A DNA stretch of 64,000 nt from Marivirga harenae (GCF_030534335.1 NZ_CP130565.1:1075501-1139500); one strand, 5' to 3'; counted from the first letter of the stretch, positions 43,203 to 54,500 are shown. Translations and numbers: made by a program. Notes: generated by a model not told the origin, from the letters alone.

Positions 43203-43691
43203 TTATAATTTTATTATTCTAAAAATTTCTACAACCTCATCTTTATGAGTTAATCTTAACAGATAAGTATTAGATTCTCTTTCATTCATGTTAATTGAAG
43301 TGTTGGATTTTCGAATAAGTCCTTTATCCAAAATTTTACCTTCTATATTGAATAACTCAAAAGAGAGATTTTCAAAACCAATATTGTCTATTCTTAAATT
43401 TAAAGTATTTCTAGTTGGGTTCGGAAAAACTTCAAGACTAAAATCTCTAGTTTTATCGTTTTTCGTATTCAGAGTAGTGATTTTATATGATTGCTGAATT
43501 CCCTGACTTACGGAACCAGCTTCAGCTTTATTAATATTAGCTATTGTTTGTCCAATAGAATAACTAACGCTTCCGCCAGAACCTGAAACATTGTTACCAG
43601 TTGAAGCGAACAAATTCTGAGCTCTCACTTTCGAAATGCAAAAAGCACAAAAAATAAAAATCAATAAATAATAAGTTTTTTTGCTGGACAT
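43203..43691 (-). CDS. small T9SS-exported protein
   Basis: 162 residues. Signal peptide ends KVRAQ. A glycine-serine-rich segment (GNNVSGSGGSVSYSIGQTIA) leads to a full T9SS type A sorting domain: LEVFPNPTRNTLNLRID, LFNIEGKILDKG and the final FRIIKL. The protein is therefore secreted across the outer membrane and probably attached to the surface. Apart from the sorting domain only about 60 residues remain, so it may be a short surface tag or partner of the repeat protein encoded just downstream. Confidence 0.88.
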   Translation of the reverse strand: MSSKKTYYLLIFIFCAFCISKVRAQNLFASTGNNVSGSGGSVSYSIGQTIANINKAEAGSVSQGIQQSYKITTLNTKNDKTRDFSLEVFPNPTRNTLNLRIDNIGFENLSFELFNIEGKILDKGLIRKSNTSINMNERESNTYLLRLTHKDEVVEIFRIIKL

Positions 43692-43884
43692 AAAATGTTT
43701 CCTTAATGATTTTTTGATTTGGAAAATACTTAAATATTAGGGATTTAAAAAGAATTATCCATAAAAGTACTTTCCTACCGTTATGTGTATGCTAACGAAA
43801 TTTTAAAAAAGTTGAATTTAAGCGTTAGAAACGAATATATTTTTATTCCGAATAGCATTAAGTCTTGAAAGAGTATTTACATAA

Positions 43885-43917
43885 ATTCATACCAAGAATT
43901 TACTACTTGGCATGAAT
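43885..43917 (-). terminator. stem-loop after cysN
   Basis: ATTCATACCAAG (43885-43896) and CTTGGCATGAAT (43906-43917) pair over 12 bp; the single mismatch on the plus strand becomes a G-U wobble in the minus-strand RNA. It starts 5 bp after the cysN stop. The T-tract is short. Confidence 0.6.
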
Positions 43918-43921
43918 AAAA

Positions 43922-45214
43922 TCAAATTATCATTCCAGCACCTACTGTCTGTTGACTAAATTCATCTATGATGATTAAGGAACCAGTATTTCTGTTTTTA
44001 CGGTAGGCATCGTATAATAATGGCTTGGCCGTTTTCAAAGTGATTCTGGCAATGTCATTTGCCCCCACAGTCTTATCTTCTTCATTCTTTTCAAGTGTAT
44101 TGACATTAACTTTATACTTCACTTCTTTGATGATCGCTCTGGTTTCATTTGTAGTGTGCTTAATAGTATATTTTCCACCTAGCTTCAATGGATCAACATT
44201 CAACCAGCAGACCATCAACTCAATATCCTGCCCTTTGGTGGGTTGATTATTGACTTTTGCCAACATATCGCCACGACTTATGTCGATATCATCTTCCAAG
44301 GTCATAGCAACTGACATTGGAGGAAAAGCCTCATCCAATTCCCCATCCATGGTTTCAATAGATTTAATTTTGGTGGTAAATCCAGATGGTAATACCACCA
44401 CTTCTTCTCCCTTACGGAAAATACCGCCACTTACCAAGCCTGCGTAACCACGGAAATCATGATATTCATTGGACTGTGGACGAATAACCCACTGCACTGG
44501 GAATCTTCCATCGATTAAATCTCTATCTGAAGCTACCTGTACATTTTCCAAAGTCCATAATAAAGACGGCCCTTTGTACCAATCCATATTTTCGGATTTA
44601 TCGACCACATTATCACCATTCAAAGCAGAAATAGGAATAAATCTGATATCTGGAATTTCCAATTTGGCATCGAAGCTTAAGTAGTCTTTTTTGATTTGCT
44701 CAAAAACTTCTTCTTTGTATTCAACTAAATCCATTTTGTTAATACAAACAATCACATGTTTGATTTGCAAAAGGGATGCAATGAAAGAATGTCTCTTGGT
44801 TTGCTCTATTACGCCTTTTCTGGCATCTATTAAAATGATAGCTAAATTCACATTAGAAGCTCCGGTCACCATATTTCTGGTGTATTGAACATGACCCGGA
44901 GTATCTGCTATAATGAATTTACGCTTCGGGGTGGCAAAATATCGATAAGCTACATCAATAGTAATGCCTTGCTCACGTTCTGCTTTCAAGCCATCGGTCA
45001 ACAAAGCTAAGTTTACGTGTTCATCCCCACGATTTTTACTTGATTTTTCCACGGCTTCAATCTGGTCTTCAAAGATTGATTTCGTATCGTACATCAAACG
45101 GCCAATTAAGGTGCTTTTTCCGTCATCCACACTACCTGCAGTGGAAAAACGTAATAAATCCATGTCTAAGTAACCGGCAGTATCTGTTTTGTTGTATTCT
45201 TCTGTGTCGCGCAT
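43922..45214 (-). CDS. cysN: sulfate adenylyltransferase subunit 1 (GTPase)
   Basis: 430 residues. CysN couples GTP hydrolysis to the CysD-catalysed making of APS from sulfate and ATP. GTPase motifs: AGSVDDGKSTLIGRL (G1), DTPGHVQY (G3) and NKMDLV (G4); two beta-barrel domains follow. It lacks a fused APS kinase, which is encoded separately by cysC. Normally cysN directly follows cysD, but here 504 bp of debris lies between. Confidence 0.95.
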   Translation of the reverse strand: MRDTEEYNKTDTAGYLDMDLLRFSTAGSVDDGKSTLIGRLMYDTKSIFEDQIEAVEKSSKNRGDEHVNLALLTDGLKAEREQGITIDVAYRYFATPKRKFIIADTPGHVQYTRNMVTGASNVNLAIILIDARKGVIEQTKRHSFIASLLQIKHVIVCINKMDLVEYKEEVFEQIKKDYLSFDAKLEIPDIRFIPISALNGDNVVDKSENMDWYKGPSLLWTLENVQVASDRDLIDGRFPVQWVIRPQSNEYHDFRGYAGLVSGGIFRKGEEVVVLPSGFTTKIKSIETMDGELDEAFPPMSVAMTLEDDIDISRGDMLAKVNNQPTKGQDIELMVCWLNVDPLKLGGKYTIKHTTNETRAIIKEVKYKVNVNTLEKNEEDKTVGANDIARITLKTAKPLLYDAYRKNRNTGSLIIIDEFSQQTVGAGMII

Positions 45215-45265
45215 ATATTTTTCTTTAAAGTTGAAATATGAAACTTGAGACTAAAAAGAGCATCT

Positions 45266-45390
45266 CTATTTATTATTCTTTACAATTGACGTAAAAATTG
45301 CTGTTAGCTCATTTGCCTCGTTTCTCAATTTCAATAATGTTTCTTTATTATTAATACTTAGTTCTTCTAATAATTTTATTAAAAATGAAT
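45266..45390 (-). pseudogene. remnant of a four-helix-bundle (23S rRNA intervening-sequence) protein gene
   Basis: One minus-strand frame, ending in a TAG at 45268-45266, reads SFLIKLLEELSINNKETLLK then LRNEANELTAIFTSIVKNNK-stop. This is the C-terminal helix pair of the four-helix-bundle family (TIGR02436), in which '...EA.ELi.Ift.sI...K' is the usual ending. The frame breaks upstream of about 45390 and no start can be found, so only the end survives. These genes move with rRNA insertions and scatter through Bacteroidota genomes. Confidence 0.65.
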
Positions 45391-45470
45391 GTTAAAGCGG
45401 ATTGCTAAAACACCTCTTTCAGTTCAAATATTTGTGCTTTTACATTGTCTTTACAGCACTGATTTTCCTT

Positions 45471-45590
45471 TCAATCTTTTTCCTTGATAAAAAAGATACA
45501 AAAAATCAAGAAAGTTTAAAGCTTCCTCCCACAATGCCAACGCTGGACCGCTAAACTTTCCTCCCTCCCGCTTTTCCGAGTTCCTCGGAA
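45471..45590. repeat. dispersed intergenic repeat, copy 3 (between cysN and cysD)
   Basis: It opens with the hairpin ATCTTTTT (45474-45481) / AAAAAGAT (45490-45497) around CCTTGATA, the same module as copy 1 and copy 2. It is followed by GCTTCCTCCCACAATGCCAA and a C-rich tail. Together with the helix-bundle remnant it fills the gene-free 45215-45718. Confidence 0.65.
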
Positions 45591-45718
45591 GTGGTCGTTT
45601 CAATTCTGTTCTAACTAAAACGCAAAATTTCTGTCATCTTCTTTAGAGTTCACTTTCCTGCAAACTAAAAAACAAACCCGTTGCGAAGACTTCTCGTCAT
45701 TGCGTCTTTCAGAGGACT

Positions 45719-46624
45719 TTAAAAATATCCTTGTCTTTTACGCTCTTCCATTGCTGCTTCTGATCGTTTATCGTCTGCTCTTCCGCCTCTTTCCGTTTGT
45801 CTGGCTGCTGCTACTTCTTCTATAATTTTATCTAAATCATCTGCGTCAGATTCAACAGCTCCTGTGATGGTCATACAACCCAAAGTTCTGTACCGAATGA
45901 TTCTTTCTTCGTAGCTCTCTCCATCCAAAAGTGTATTATAAGGAGATTTAGCGATCAGAACACCATTTCTATTGACTACTTCTCTTTTATGAGAAAAATA
46001 AATACTTGGTAAGGCAATTTTTTCCTTCTTGATATATTGCCAAACGTCCATCTCTGTCCAGTTACTGATAGGGAAAATACGGAAAGATTCACCTGGTGCC
46101 TTTTTGCCGTTGTATAAATTCCATAACTCAGGACGTTGGTTTTTAGGATCCCACTGCCCAAAATCATCTCTATGGGAGAAGAATCTTTCTTTTGCTCTAG
46201 CTTTCTCCTCATCTCTTCTACCTCCCCCAAAAGCTGCATCATATTGGCCTTCTTCCAATTTCTCCAATAAAGTAATAGACTGCAGCGTATTTCTACTTGG
46301 GTTTAGCCCCTTTTCTTCCACTGCAGTTCCTTTATCTATAGAATCTTGCACCAATCCAACATCCAGATTCACTTTATATCTTTCCGCCAAATTACCACGA
46401 AATTCTAAGGCTTCAGGGAAATTATGTCCTGTATCAATATGCAATAATGGAAAAGGAATTTTTGCTGGCCAGAAAGCTTTTTGAGCCAGATGCACCATGG
46501 TAATAGAGTCTTTACCGCCTGAAAATAAAATAACCGGCTTTTCAAATTGTGCTGCTACTTCACGGAAAATGTAAATAGCTTCTGACTCTAATTGATCTAA
46601 ATGTGATAAATTGTAAGATGACAT
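45719..46624 (-). CDS. cysD: sulfate adenylyltransferase subunit 2
   Basis: 301 residues. The catalytic subunit that adenylates sulfate to APS. The PP-loop is FSGGKDSITMVHLA; AFGGGRRDEEKARAKERFFS and LYNGKKAPGESFRIFPISNW are strong CysD signatures. C-terminal EERKRQGYF is the expected end. It lies 10 bp after cysC on the same strand; cysN follows only after a 504-bp interruption. Confidence 0.96.
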   Translation of the reverse strand: MSSYNLSHLDQLESEAIYIFREVAAQFEKPVILFSGGKDSITMVHLAQKAFWPAKIPFPLLHIDTGHNFPEALEFRGNLAERYKVNLDVGLVQDSIDKGTAVEEKGLNPSRNTLQSITLLEKLEEGQYDAAFGGGRRDEEKARAKERFFSHRDDFGQWDPKNQRPELWNLYNGKKAPGESFRIFPISNWTEMDVWQYIKKEKIALPSIYFSHKREVVNRNGVLIAKSPYNTLLDGESYEERIIRYRTLGCMTITGAVESDADDLDKIIEEVAAARQTERGGRADDKRSEAAMEERKRQGYF

Positions 46625-46634
46625 AATATATTTT

Positions 46635-47225
46635 CTAAAATCTAATTTTTTCTATAATTGCTTTTACTAAATCCTGATGACTATTTTCTAGCTTTTGATT
46701 GGCAGTATCTACAGCCACATCCGGATTTATAGGCACATCAAATGGAGCACTAATACCAGTGAAATCCGGAATCTCCCCTTTTCTGGCTTTAGCATAAAGC
46801 CCTTTCACATCCCTTTCTTCGCAAACCTCCACCGGGCAGTCAACATATACCTCCACATATCCTTCACCAATGATTTCTTTAGCCATTTTGCGAATATCCG
46901 CTGTTGGACTAATAAAAGAGCAAATCGTGACTAAGCCTGCATTCATAAACAGTTTTGCTGTTTCGGCTGCTCTCCTAATATTCTCAGTTCTGTCTTCAGG
47001 GCTAAATCCCAAATTATTATTCAGCCCCGTTCTCATATTATCACCATCCAGCAATTGCGTTAAATAGCCTTCTTCATGTAAGCTATTTTCTAAAGCCCTG
47101 GCCAATGTACTTTTTCCAGAACCGGATAAGCCAACCATCCAGATGACAATGGACTTTTGCTTGAGCATTTTTTCCTTATCGGATCTACTCAGGATAGTAT
47201 CGAATATGGGATATATATTTTCCAA
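46635..47225 (-). CDS. cysC: adenylylsulfate kinase
   Basis: 196 residues. Phosphorylates APS to PAPS. P-loop GLSGSGKSTLARALE, then LLDGDNMRTGLNNNLGFSPE and the DFTGISAPFD lid motif. It heads the cysC-cysD-cysN run. Its product PAPS feeds either sulfate reduction or sulfotransferases. A -7 box lies just upstream. Confidence 0.96.
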   Translation of the reverse strand: MENIYPIFDTILSRSDKEKMLKQKSIVIWMVGLSGSGKSTLARALENSLHEEGYLTQLLDGDNMRTGLNNNLGFSPEDRTENIRRAAETAKLFMNAGLVTICSFISPTADIRKMAKEIIGEGYVEVYVDCPVEVCEERDVKGLYAKARKGEIPDFTGISAPFDVPINPDVAVDTANQKLENSHQDLVKAIIEKIRF

Positions 47226-47242
47226 ACTGATATAATTTTTGG

Positions 47243-47250
47243 CAAAGTTA
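47243..47250 (-). promoter_or_regulatory. candidate -7 box (TAACTTTG) for cysC
   Basis: On the minus strand TAACTTTG fits TAnnTTTG, 17 bp before the cysC start codon. The -33 box is weak. A second TAATTTTG on the plus strand (47286-47293) could serve cysQ, which would then have a leader of about 110 nt. Confidence 0.45.
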
Positions 47251-47409
47251 ATAGGATAAAATTATACTAATAAGCATTTCTTGCGTAATTTTGCGGTTCC
47301 CTAAAAATATTTAAAGTCTATTGGGTTTGTAGGCTAATAGGAGGCGATTTTTGGTAAAAAAGTTTTAAATGAATTCCTGTTCAGGATTGAAAATCAAGAT
47401 GTTTACAGT

Positions 47410-48174
47410 ATGGAAATTGAAAATTTAGTAGAGGAAGTAAAAAATATTGCTCAAAGTGCAGGTGCTGCCATAATGAAAATTTATGCTGATGCGGACCTTA
47501 GTCAGGTAGTAGATTATAAAGCGGATGATAGTCCATTAACTTTAGCTGACGGAGCAGCAGATAAGGTAATCAAAGAGGGGCTCGAAGCACTTTATGTTCA
47601 ATATCCAATCTTATCAGAAGAAGGTAAAAAAATGTCATTTGATGAGAGAAAAGACTGGACTACTTTCTGGTTGGTTGATCCACTTGATGGCACTAAAGAA
47701 TTCATCAAAAGAAATGGTCAGTTTACCGTAAACATTGCGCTTATTAAAGATCATTATCCTATTATGGGCGTAATTTATGTGCCGGCTACTGATACCTTTT
47801 ATTATGGTAGTGAATTAGGTGCATTCAAAGAAGAGGCTGGAAAAAAGCTTGAATTAAAAGTAAATCATAAAAATACAGACAGAATTGCTGTAAGAAGTGC
47901 TTCACATGCTTCTCCGGAAGAGGACCAATTACTGGCCAAGTATGATGTGAAAGACAGCATCTCTAAAGGGAGTTCGTTAAAATTCTGTATGGTAGCGGAA
48001 GGAAAAGCCGATATTTATTATCGCCACGGCCCTACAATGGAATGGGACACAGGTGCAGGTCAAGCTATTTTAGAAGCTGCGGGCGGACAGGTTTTTAAAG
48101 GCAATACTGAAGAGGAAAGGTTTGATTATAATAAGGAAAATCTCCTGAACGGCAGCTTTTTGTGTTTGGGATAG
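47410..48174 (+). CDS. cysQ: 3'(2'),5'-bisphosphate nucleotidase
   Basis: 254 residues. Removes the 3'-phosphate of PAP, the by-product of PAPS use. Metal-binding motifs: LSEEGKK, then WLVDPLDGTKEFIKR and, late, EWDTGAGQAILEAAGG. It is divergent from cysC with a 184-bp shared promoter region, so activation and PAP clearance are probably co-regulated. Confidence 0.95.
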   Translation: MEIENLVEEVKNIAQSAGAAIMKIYADADLSQVVDYKADDSPLTLADGAADKVIKEGLEALYVQYPILSEEGKKMSFDERKDWTTFWLVDPLDGTKEFIKRNGQFTVNIALIKDHYPIMGVIYVPATDTFYYGSELGAFKEEAGKKLELKVNHKNTDRIAVRSASHASPEEDQLLAKYDVKDSISKGSSLKFCMVAEGKADIYYRHGPTMEWDTGAGQAILEAAGGQVFKGNTEEERFDYNKENLLNGSFLCLG

Positions 48175-48294
48175 CCATGTATTTCCTGTAAAAAGCAAAA
48201 CGAGAACCTTGAAGCTAAGGCTCAATGTCGTTAAGTTAAGAATGTACAACCCTGAAAAAGAAGCACTTGAACAAAGGTCCAAAGAGCCGACATA

Positions 48295-48440
48295 TTACAA
48301 TGTAGGGTGTAGCCATTCGTAAAAAAAAGTGGATATACATTAGCTCTGGGGCGCAATATTGCGCCCTTGCAGGGCTTTTGATAAGACATCAGTGTTCCTT
48401 ACCGGACTTCACCCTGTGTTAGGGTATCACGTCCTTACAA
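48295..48440. repeat. structured intergenic element in gene-free 48175-48509
   Basis: It contains a perfect 18-bp palindrome GGGCGCAATATTGCGCCC (48349-48366), an overlapping hairpin GCCCT-TGC-AGGGC (48363-48375) followed by T residues, and ACCCT-GTGTT-AGGGT further on. The phrase 'GCGCCCTTGCAGGGCTTTTGAT' in shorter pieces is common between genes of many Bacteroidota. It lies between converging transcripts (cysQ and the giant gene) and could terminate both. Nothing else is recognised in this gap. Confidence 0.6.
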
Positions 48441-48509
48441 GACTGAAATAGGAATCACTTGCCTAAATAAAACAACGACTTAATCTTAATATCAAGTAAT
48501 TGACATTCA

Positions 48510-51500
48510 TTAATTCGTAACAGCAAATTTCATTACTTTGTGCTCGCCTTTGTCATTTGTTATTAACAGATTGTACATACCAGTTTTGAGCTTTTGTGTG
48601 CTCAATTCATAATTGTAAGAGCCCTGAACAAACTTTATCTCCTCAATAATTTTACCTGTCAAATCCATTACTTTTACATTCAAATCTGAATTTATAAGTC
48701 TTGACCAGCTCATATTCAAATGTGACTTAGCCGGATTGGGATAAAGTTGAATTTCCATATCTTTTAAAGCTCTATTCTTAGAGGTGATATTTCCCAAAGA
48801 CAATGCTTCAAAATCATCTGTCTGAGCTGATTGAATGATTTGCCCGGTCTCTATATCTTGCATAAATGCTACTATTGCAAGAGGGTTTTCATCAGATGGA
48901 TATTGCGCAATAAATTCAAAAGATTTGGCTCCGCTGGTAAAATCCTCTAAGATTAGACCTCCATTATTAGGTAATATTTTTCTTAAAACATGATAATATG
49001 TTTTAGATTCATTGGTCCCTTGATCACCGTCAGATACTTCTTTTTGAATCACTGCAACAAATAATCGGGTATTTTCACTCAGAGATGCCGATTCAGTCAG
49101 CTCGTAATCAACATTTATCAATAGTCTTTCCTGTTCGGCCGTTGCATCAATTCTCATGCTAGCCAAACTGGCTACAAGCCTGGCTTGATCTAATTCAATT
49201 TCACCTGAACCGCTGAAATTAATTTCTCTATTTAAATTCCCATCAATTGAAATGCCACCACCATCTTCATATGCATCATAATAATACGTCCTAGATAGCA
49301 TAGCGGAAGCGAATTGAGTATATAATGTGTCGTTTTCATTGATTCGATAGTTAATCCAAGCAAAATCTCTAGATTGTTCATAAGCACTCTGGATGCTGTT
49401 CATTTCTACAGCGTCTGCAGTCGATGCATCATCTCCAAAGTATTCGATCAAAACATTCCTGTTCAAGCTTTCAATCCGGAGATTATCAAAGGCCACCCCA
49501 TCATTACTAGTTGATTGTTCATTTTCATTGGGCCTGGACTTAAATTGAAACCTAAACATCACATTGTTTCGTTCTTGAAGTGGGATTACTTCCAACGCAT
49601 GTACCGCATTATTAACTGCTACTTCCCCTTCAGCAGAAAATTCACTGGACCACCCAACGTACGAAGGATTGTTGTTTTCAGTCCCGATTCCCGTCCCAGG
49701 AAAAGATTGTATTTGATCAAGATTATACCAATTCAAGCCTGACGATTGATTCCCCTCAAAATCCCCTAATAATTGCCATTTCTTTGTTGGATCTTCTATC
49801 ACTTTGTTATCTGTAGAATATTCTAAAATTAAACCATCATCCTCCTCTACCATATCTAGCCATAAGTCAAAACTAATAACTGGTTTGGAAACAGAACTCA
49901 AGTCAAAAGACGGGGAATAAACATAGGATAATGCACCAGAATTATAGGATCCATCTTTATTGGTAATCCAAACAGTATTTCCAGATTTAATATTGGAATT
50001 TTCTGTTGGCACGGCTAAGTCCCAATCATTAGCAGGCCCGGTAGGACTGTAGCTTATCCATTCACTGTTACCTTTTTCAAAATCGAAAGCATACTGACTG
50101 GCTGTTGCGACTTTAGGTAAAACCAAAAACTCTTTGGTAATTTCCGCTGTGCAACTATTAATTGTATAAATCTGGAAGGTCATTTGATATCTCCCAGCTC
50201 CCAGGCTCCGGAAATCAACAGAAGTAGTGGAATCATTCATTAAACTAAATACATTATTTGTAACGGAAACAAACCCATTCTCTTGCCATTCTTTTAATTT
50301 CCATTCCAAAGTATCAATTTCAGTTGCATTTGGTGTGCCTGTGAAGATTATACCGTCTGCTTCATAAACAGAGCTGTTCCAACTAAAATTAGGATTATTA
50401 ACTCTTCTGTATGTAACTGCAGTTGATTCACTTTCGCATAAATCATCATCTTCTCCAGCACTATCTACATTTCTTCTGACCACATAAAACACCCTTTCTG
50501 TTGAAGTAGCAAAGAAATTGACATCGGGAACAAAAGTCAATCCTTCTCCTATCGGATCTAAGGAAAAATCTTGACTTGCGTACCAAAATAATTCTTGATT
50601 AGGATTATTTCCAAAATAATTTGTCACACTGGCAGTATCCATTACATTATTTACAAAACACAAATCAACTGAATTCACCGTTGGTTGGGCCGGCTGTCTC
50701 CACACCAAGAAATCAAAAATTTCTGAATTTTGGCAGGTATTTGCATCTTGGTAGGTATATCTAATTTGAACAACTACTGAATCCCTGTTTACTGCATTCA
50801 GATAGCTTAGCATGGGTGAAGGATCAAATTCATATCCGGTTTCACTGCTCCCAGTAAGAATAGCTTCAGGTATGCCTTCATTAACAATTTCAAACGAATA
50901 ATTAAGCCCCGGATTTCCTGTTTCAGGCTCTAGCTCTACCGGTTCATCATAGGTACAAAAATCGTACTCAGGCTCAGTGTAAAACAATTCTGGTAAAGGA
51001 TTAACGATAACAATTTGCTCACCTATGTTTTCTACATTATTGGCTGGATTTTCAGGATCTGAAATTGAATATTTGATTAAGATGGAAGAAGGGTCAGTAC
51101 TGCCTTCATTTTGTTCCAAAGCTGTTTTTGGATTAAACTCTGCTCTTAAAATCTCCAAAGTGTCATTTCCTATAATTAACTCTTCAAAACCGATGATGGT
51201 AATTCCGGGCCCGCTAATATCACTAACAAGAAAGCCTTCGGGAATAATGGCATTATCTACTGAAATAGTATCTGTAGCATCAAGTTCACAATATTGAGCG
51301 GACAAATTTGGAAAAATAGTTTCTGCATCAAAAACATTAAAAGCAATAGAGCTGCTAGCTGAGCAACCAAATTCATCAGAAAAAACATAAATAACTTCAT
51401 GGACATTCTCTTCATCTGTAATATCTGTAACATCCAGTTGGCTGGTATCCAAGAAATAGTCCCCATTGCTATTTCTTATAACTCCAGGACCAAAAAACTC

Positions 51501-54500
51501 CCCTCCTATTTCTACAGATCCAGATTGTCCACCCTGACCTTGCAATAAAATCAAATCCGCTGAATTGGATAAAGTAGTAGTAGAATTATACAGTATTTCT
51601 GCAATAGGTTGTGGCTTGATTGTAATTAAAAATGTGTCAGCCAAACTAACACAGCCAGTTAAAGTACTGATTTCATTTACAATCAAAGTGTCTTGTGTTT
51701 CCTCGAATACTTCACGGAAATTAACAATTAGTAAGTTACCGGTCTGTAATCCATCAATTTCGTTCTTATCATTTAGGCCTTCACTATCTAATCCAGTATT
51801 TGTTAGGCTCCATATGAAGGTACTTTGGGAGCTGCTGGCCGTCATTCTATAACGGACAGCCTCTTCACCTGAGCAAACAATCTCATCTCCAAATGATTTG
51901 GATGGCGTTGGCAAATCATTAATAATAATTTCCAGCTGTCTAGGATCAGGGGTTCCTCCGCAGCCACCGCCTGAAGCCGTTGGAATTGCTTCTAAAATAG
52001 CTCCTCCATCTTCAACCTCCATTGGACTTGCTTTATAAATTGCCTGCGGATTAGTGGATGTCAAACTAAAAGAGATATCGTTTTCATTATCTGCAAAGCC
52101 CCAGCTTCCATCATGACTTCCAGCTTCACTATATTGATCGACCCTAGTCCATTCAATTCCATCTGCACCACCACCCAGCGCTGCATTAAGTTGGGCTGTG
52201 GCAATATCAGTTGTTTCGTTAACCGGCACTTTACATACTGAAAGGTCATCACCCAAACGTACCGAAATGGTGGAAACAAAACGGATCAAAACCACATCTT
52301 CATCTGGCACACAAGGATTAGGTGCCGCGGGATCATCTGATATCAGACGCAATACAATTTCACCTTCTGATGCATCCGCCAGACTTGGATAGTAAATAGG
52401 TTGAATATTAGTAGTGCTTTTAACACTGCCGTTAGGACTGAATCCACCACCATTTTGGCTAGGCCCTTGATCAATTGTCCAAGTTCCCGTGGTAACATTA
52501 CCATTAATAGAAGGCAAAACCCCCACCAAACTAGCATCTGAAAAATCAATTTCATTAGTTGTAGCTAAGCAAATCTCAATTAGACCTCCTCCAAACTCCG
52601 AATCAAATACACCGCCAGCCTCTACTGTTGATCGGGTGTATTCTTCAACATCCAAAGATGTGCCTAAATTAGGTGCAGAACAGCTATTTAAATCATCATC
52701 TTCATCAGTTAAGGAAACAATCTCATAGGTGTTAATACCTGCTTGAGGCGGATTTACGTTCAATACTTGCCCAGAAGTATAGCCGGTCACAGTTATGATT
52801 TCTGTTCCATTATCGTATTCCAAGGTATAGGTGCCAGAACCCCCAATCACATCAACTCTTACAGCAGTTTCAATAGGGGACCCACCTTCAGGGTCATCAC
52901 AAACTACACCGGTTCCTATGTTAACCAAGACAAATTGAGCACTGCTTGGACCAACTTTTATATTGTCCTGAGAAGTAGTAGAAGCATCATCTGTATTTCC
53001 AGCTTGACCATTTTGCTTGTCCAAGGTAAGGGTACCAGGCTCAGTTCCAGCCGGAACGATAAATTCAATGTTTTCATCATCAATAATTGTAAATGTAGAA
53101 ATGGTAAAAGGCGAGCTGCCATTTATATTTGTTCTAATCCTGCTGACACCTGTAAAATATTTCCCTTGAATGCTAAAAAGTTCGCCCACGCAGGCACCAA
53201 TAGAAAAATCATCAATTCTTGCCGGACCAAAAGTGGTAAATGACCAAATATTATTAGCCGTAAATCCAGCAAATTCATTGCCTGCCTGATCCACAATTGC
53301 TCCTGCATCAAATTCGAAATAATACTCTGTGGTGTCATTGAGGATACTTTCCAAAGAAATAAAATTCAATGTGGTATTCGTATTGTTAGTGAAAGCAGTT
53401 GCCCCATCTAAAGTTTCCAATACATTTCCAGTTTCCATTTCCACTATTCGGATATTTCCGGTTCCTGACCCACTTACAATCTCATCAAGTTCAATAGTGA
53501 AAATCATTTGCTGTGATGCATTAAGTTTCTCACTTTCCGGATTAAAAGGATCAGTTTCTAATTCCGGTGCCTGCGTATCAATCGTTATATCTTTATTTCC
53601 ACCTATAGAATTGGCCCCGCCTGTTGATGGTAAGTCTAAATCAGCATTTATCCCGGCTTGATCTGTTATAGACCCCCCATTTAGAATTAAACTGTTAGTA
53701 TTTACATAATTTAAATCCGATACATCAAACAAGGTACCACCATCTGCTGCCTGAACTGTGTAATTAAAAGTAAGCGTACTTGAAGCAGAGCCACTCTGAT
53801 AAACTGCTAAGTCTCCGGAATTTAATTCCAGCTGTGGTGATCCACTAACTAAAACATCTTCATCAAATTCAATCGTAATATTGATGATATCCCCTTCTTT
53901 GTAGAATCCATCTGCATCCGTGGATGTGACGTTGTTGATGTTCGCAGGCTCGGTATCTACTTGAATTGCGGCATTATCTTGTAATCGGTCAGGATTGGAA
54001 GGCAACACTATTTCAGCATCATTTCCAGCTAAATTTTTAATCTCACCGCCATTCATATTAAACTGATCAACATCTAAATCTGAGGTGCTTTCACCAGAGT
54101 TTACAGCTCCAACCGTGTAAGTGAAATTCACAATATTGTCAGTAAAGTTTTGAAAAGTAGCTTCTCCTCCTGTATTTAAATCCAATGATGGGGTGCCGTT
54201 AACAGTAATATCTTCATCAAAAATCAATTGAATATTTATGTTATCTCCCGGGCCATAAAGACCATTGGAACTGCTAGTGCTAATAAAATCAATTCGAGGT
54301 CTTTTAGTATTGATGTTAAAATTACCAGAAGTGGCCGGATCCATTAAATTTCCTGCTACATCCTCAGCATCAGTAATATCAAAATTAATGTTATTTAACG
54401 CCTCTTCGGTCAAATCATGGTTGAAGGTAATAGTATAAATCAAATTCCCTCCGCTCCAACTTCCATCACTATTATCCGACATATTGCTGGTCCCATTTAC

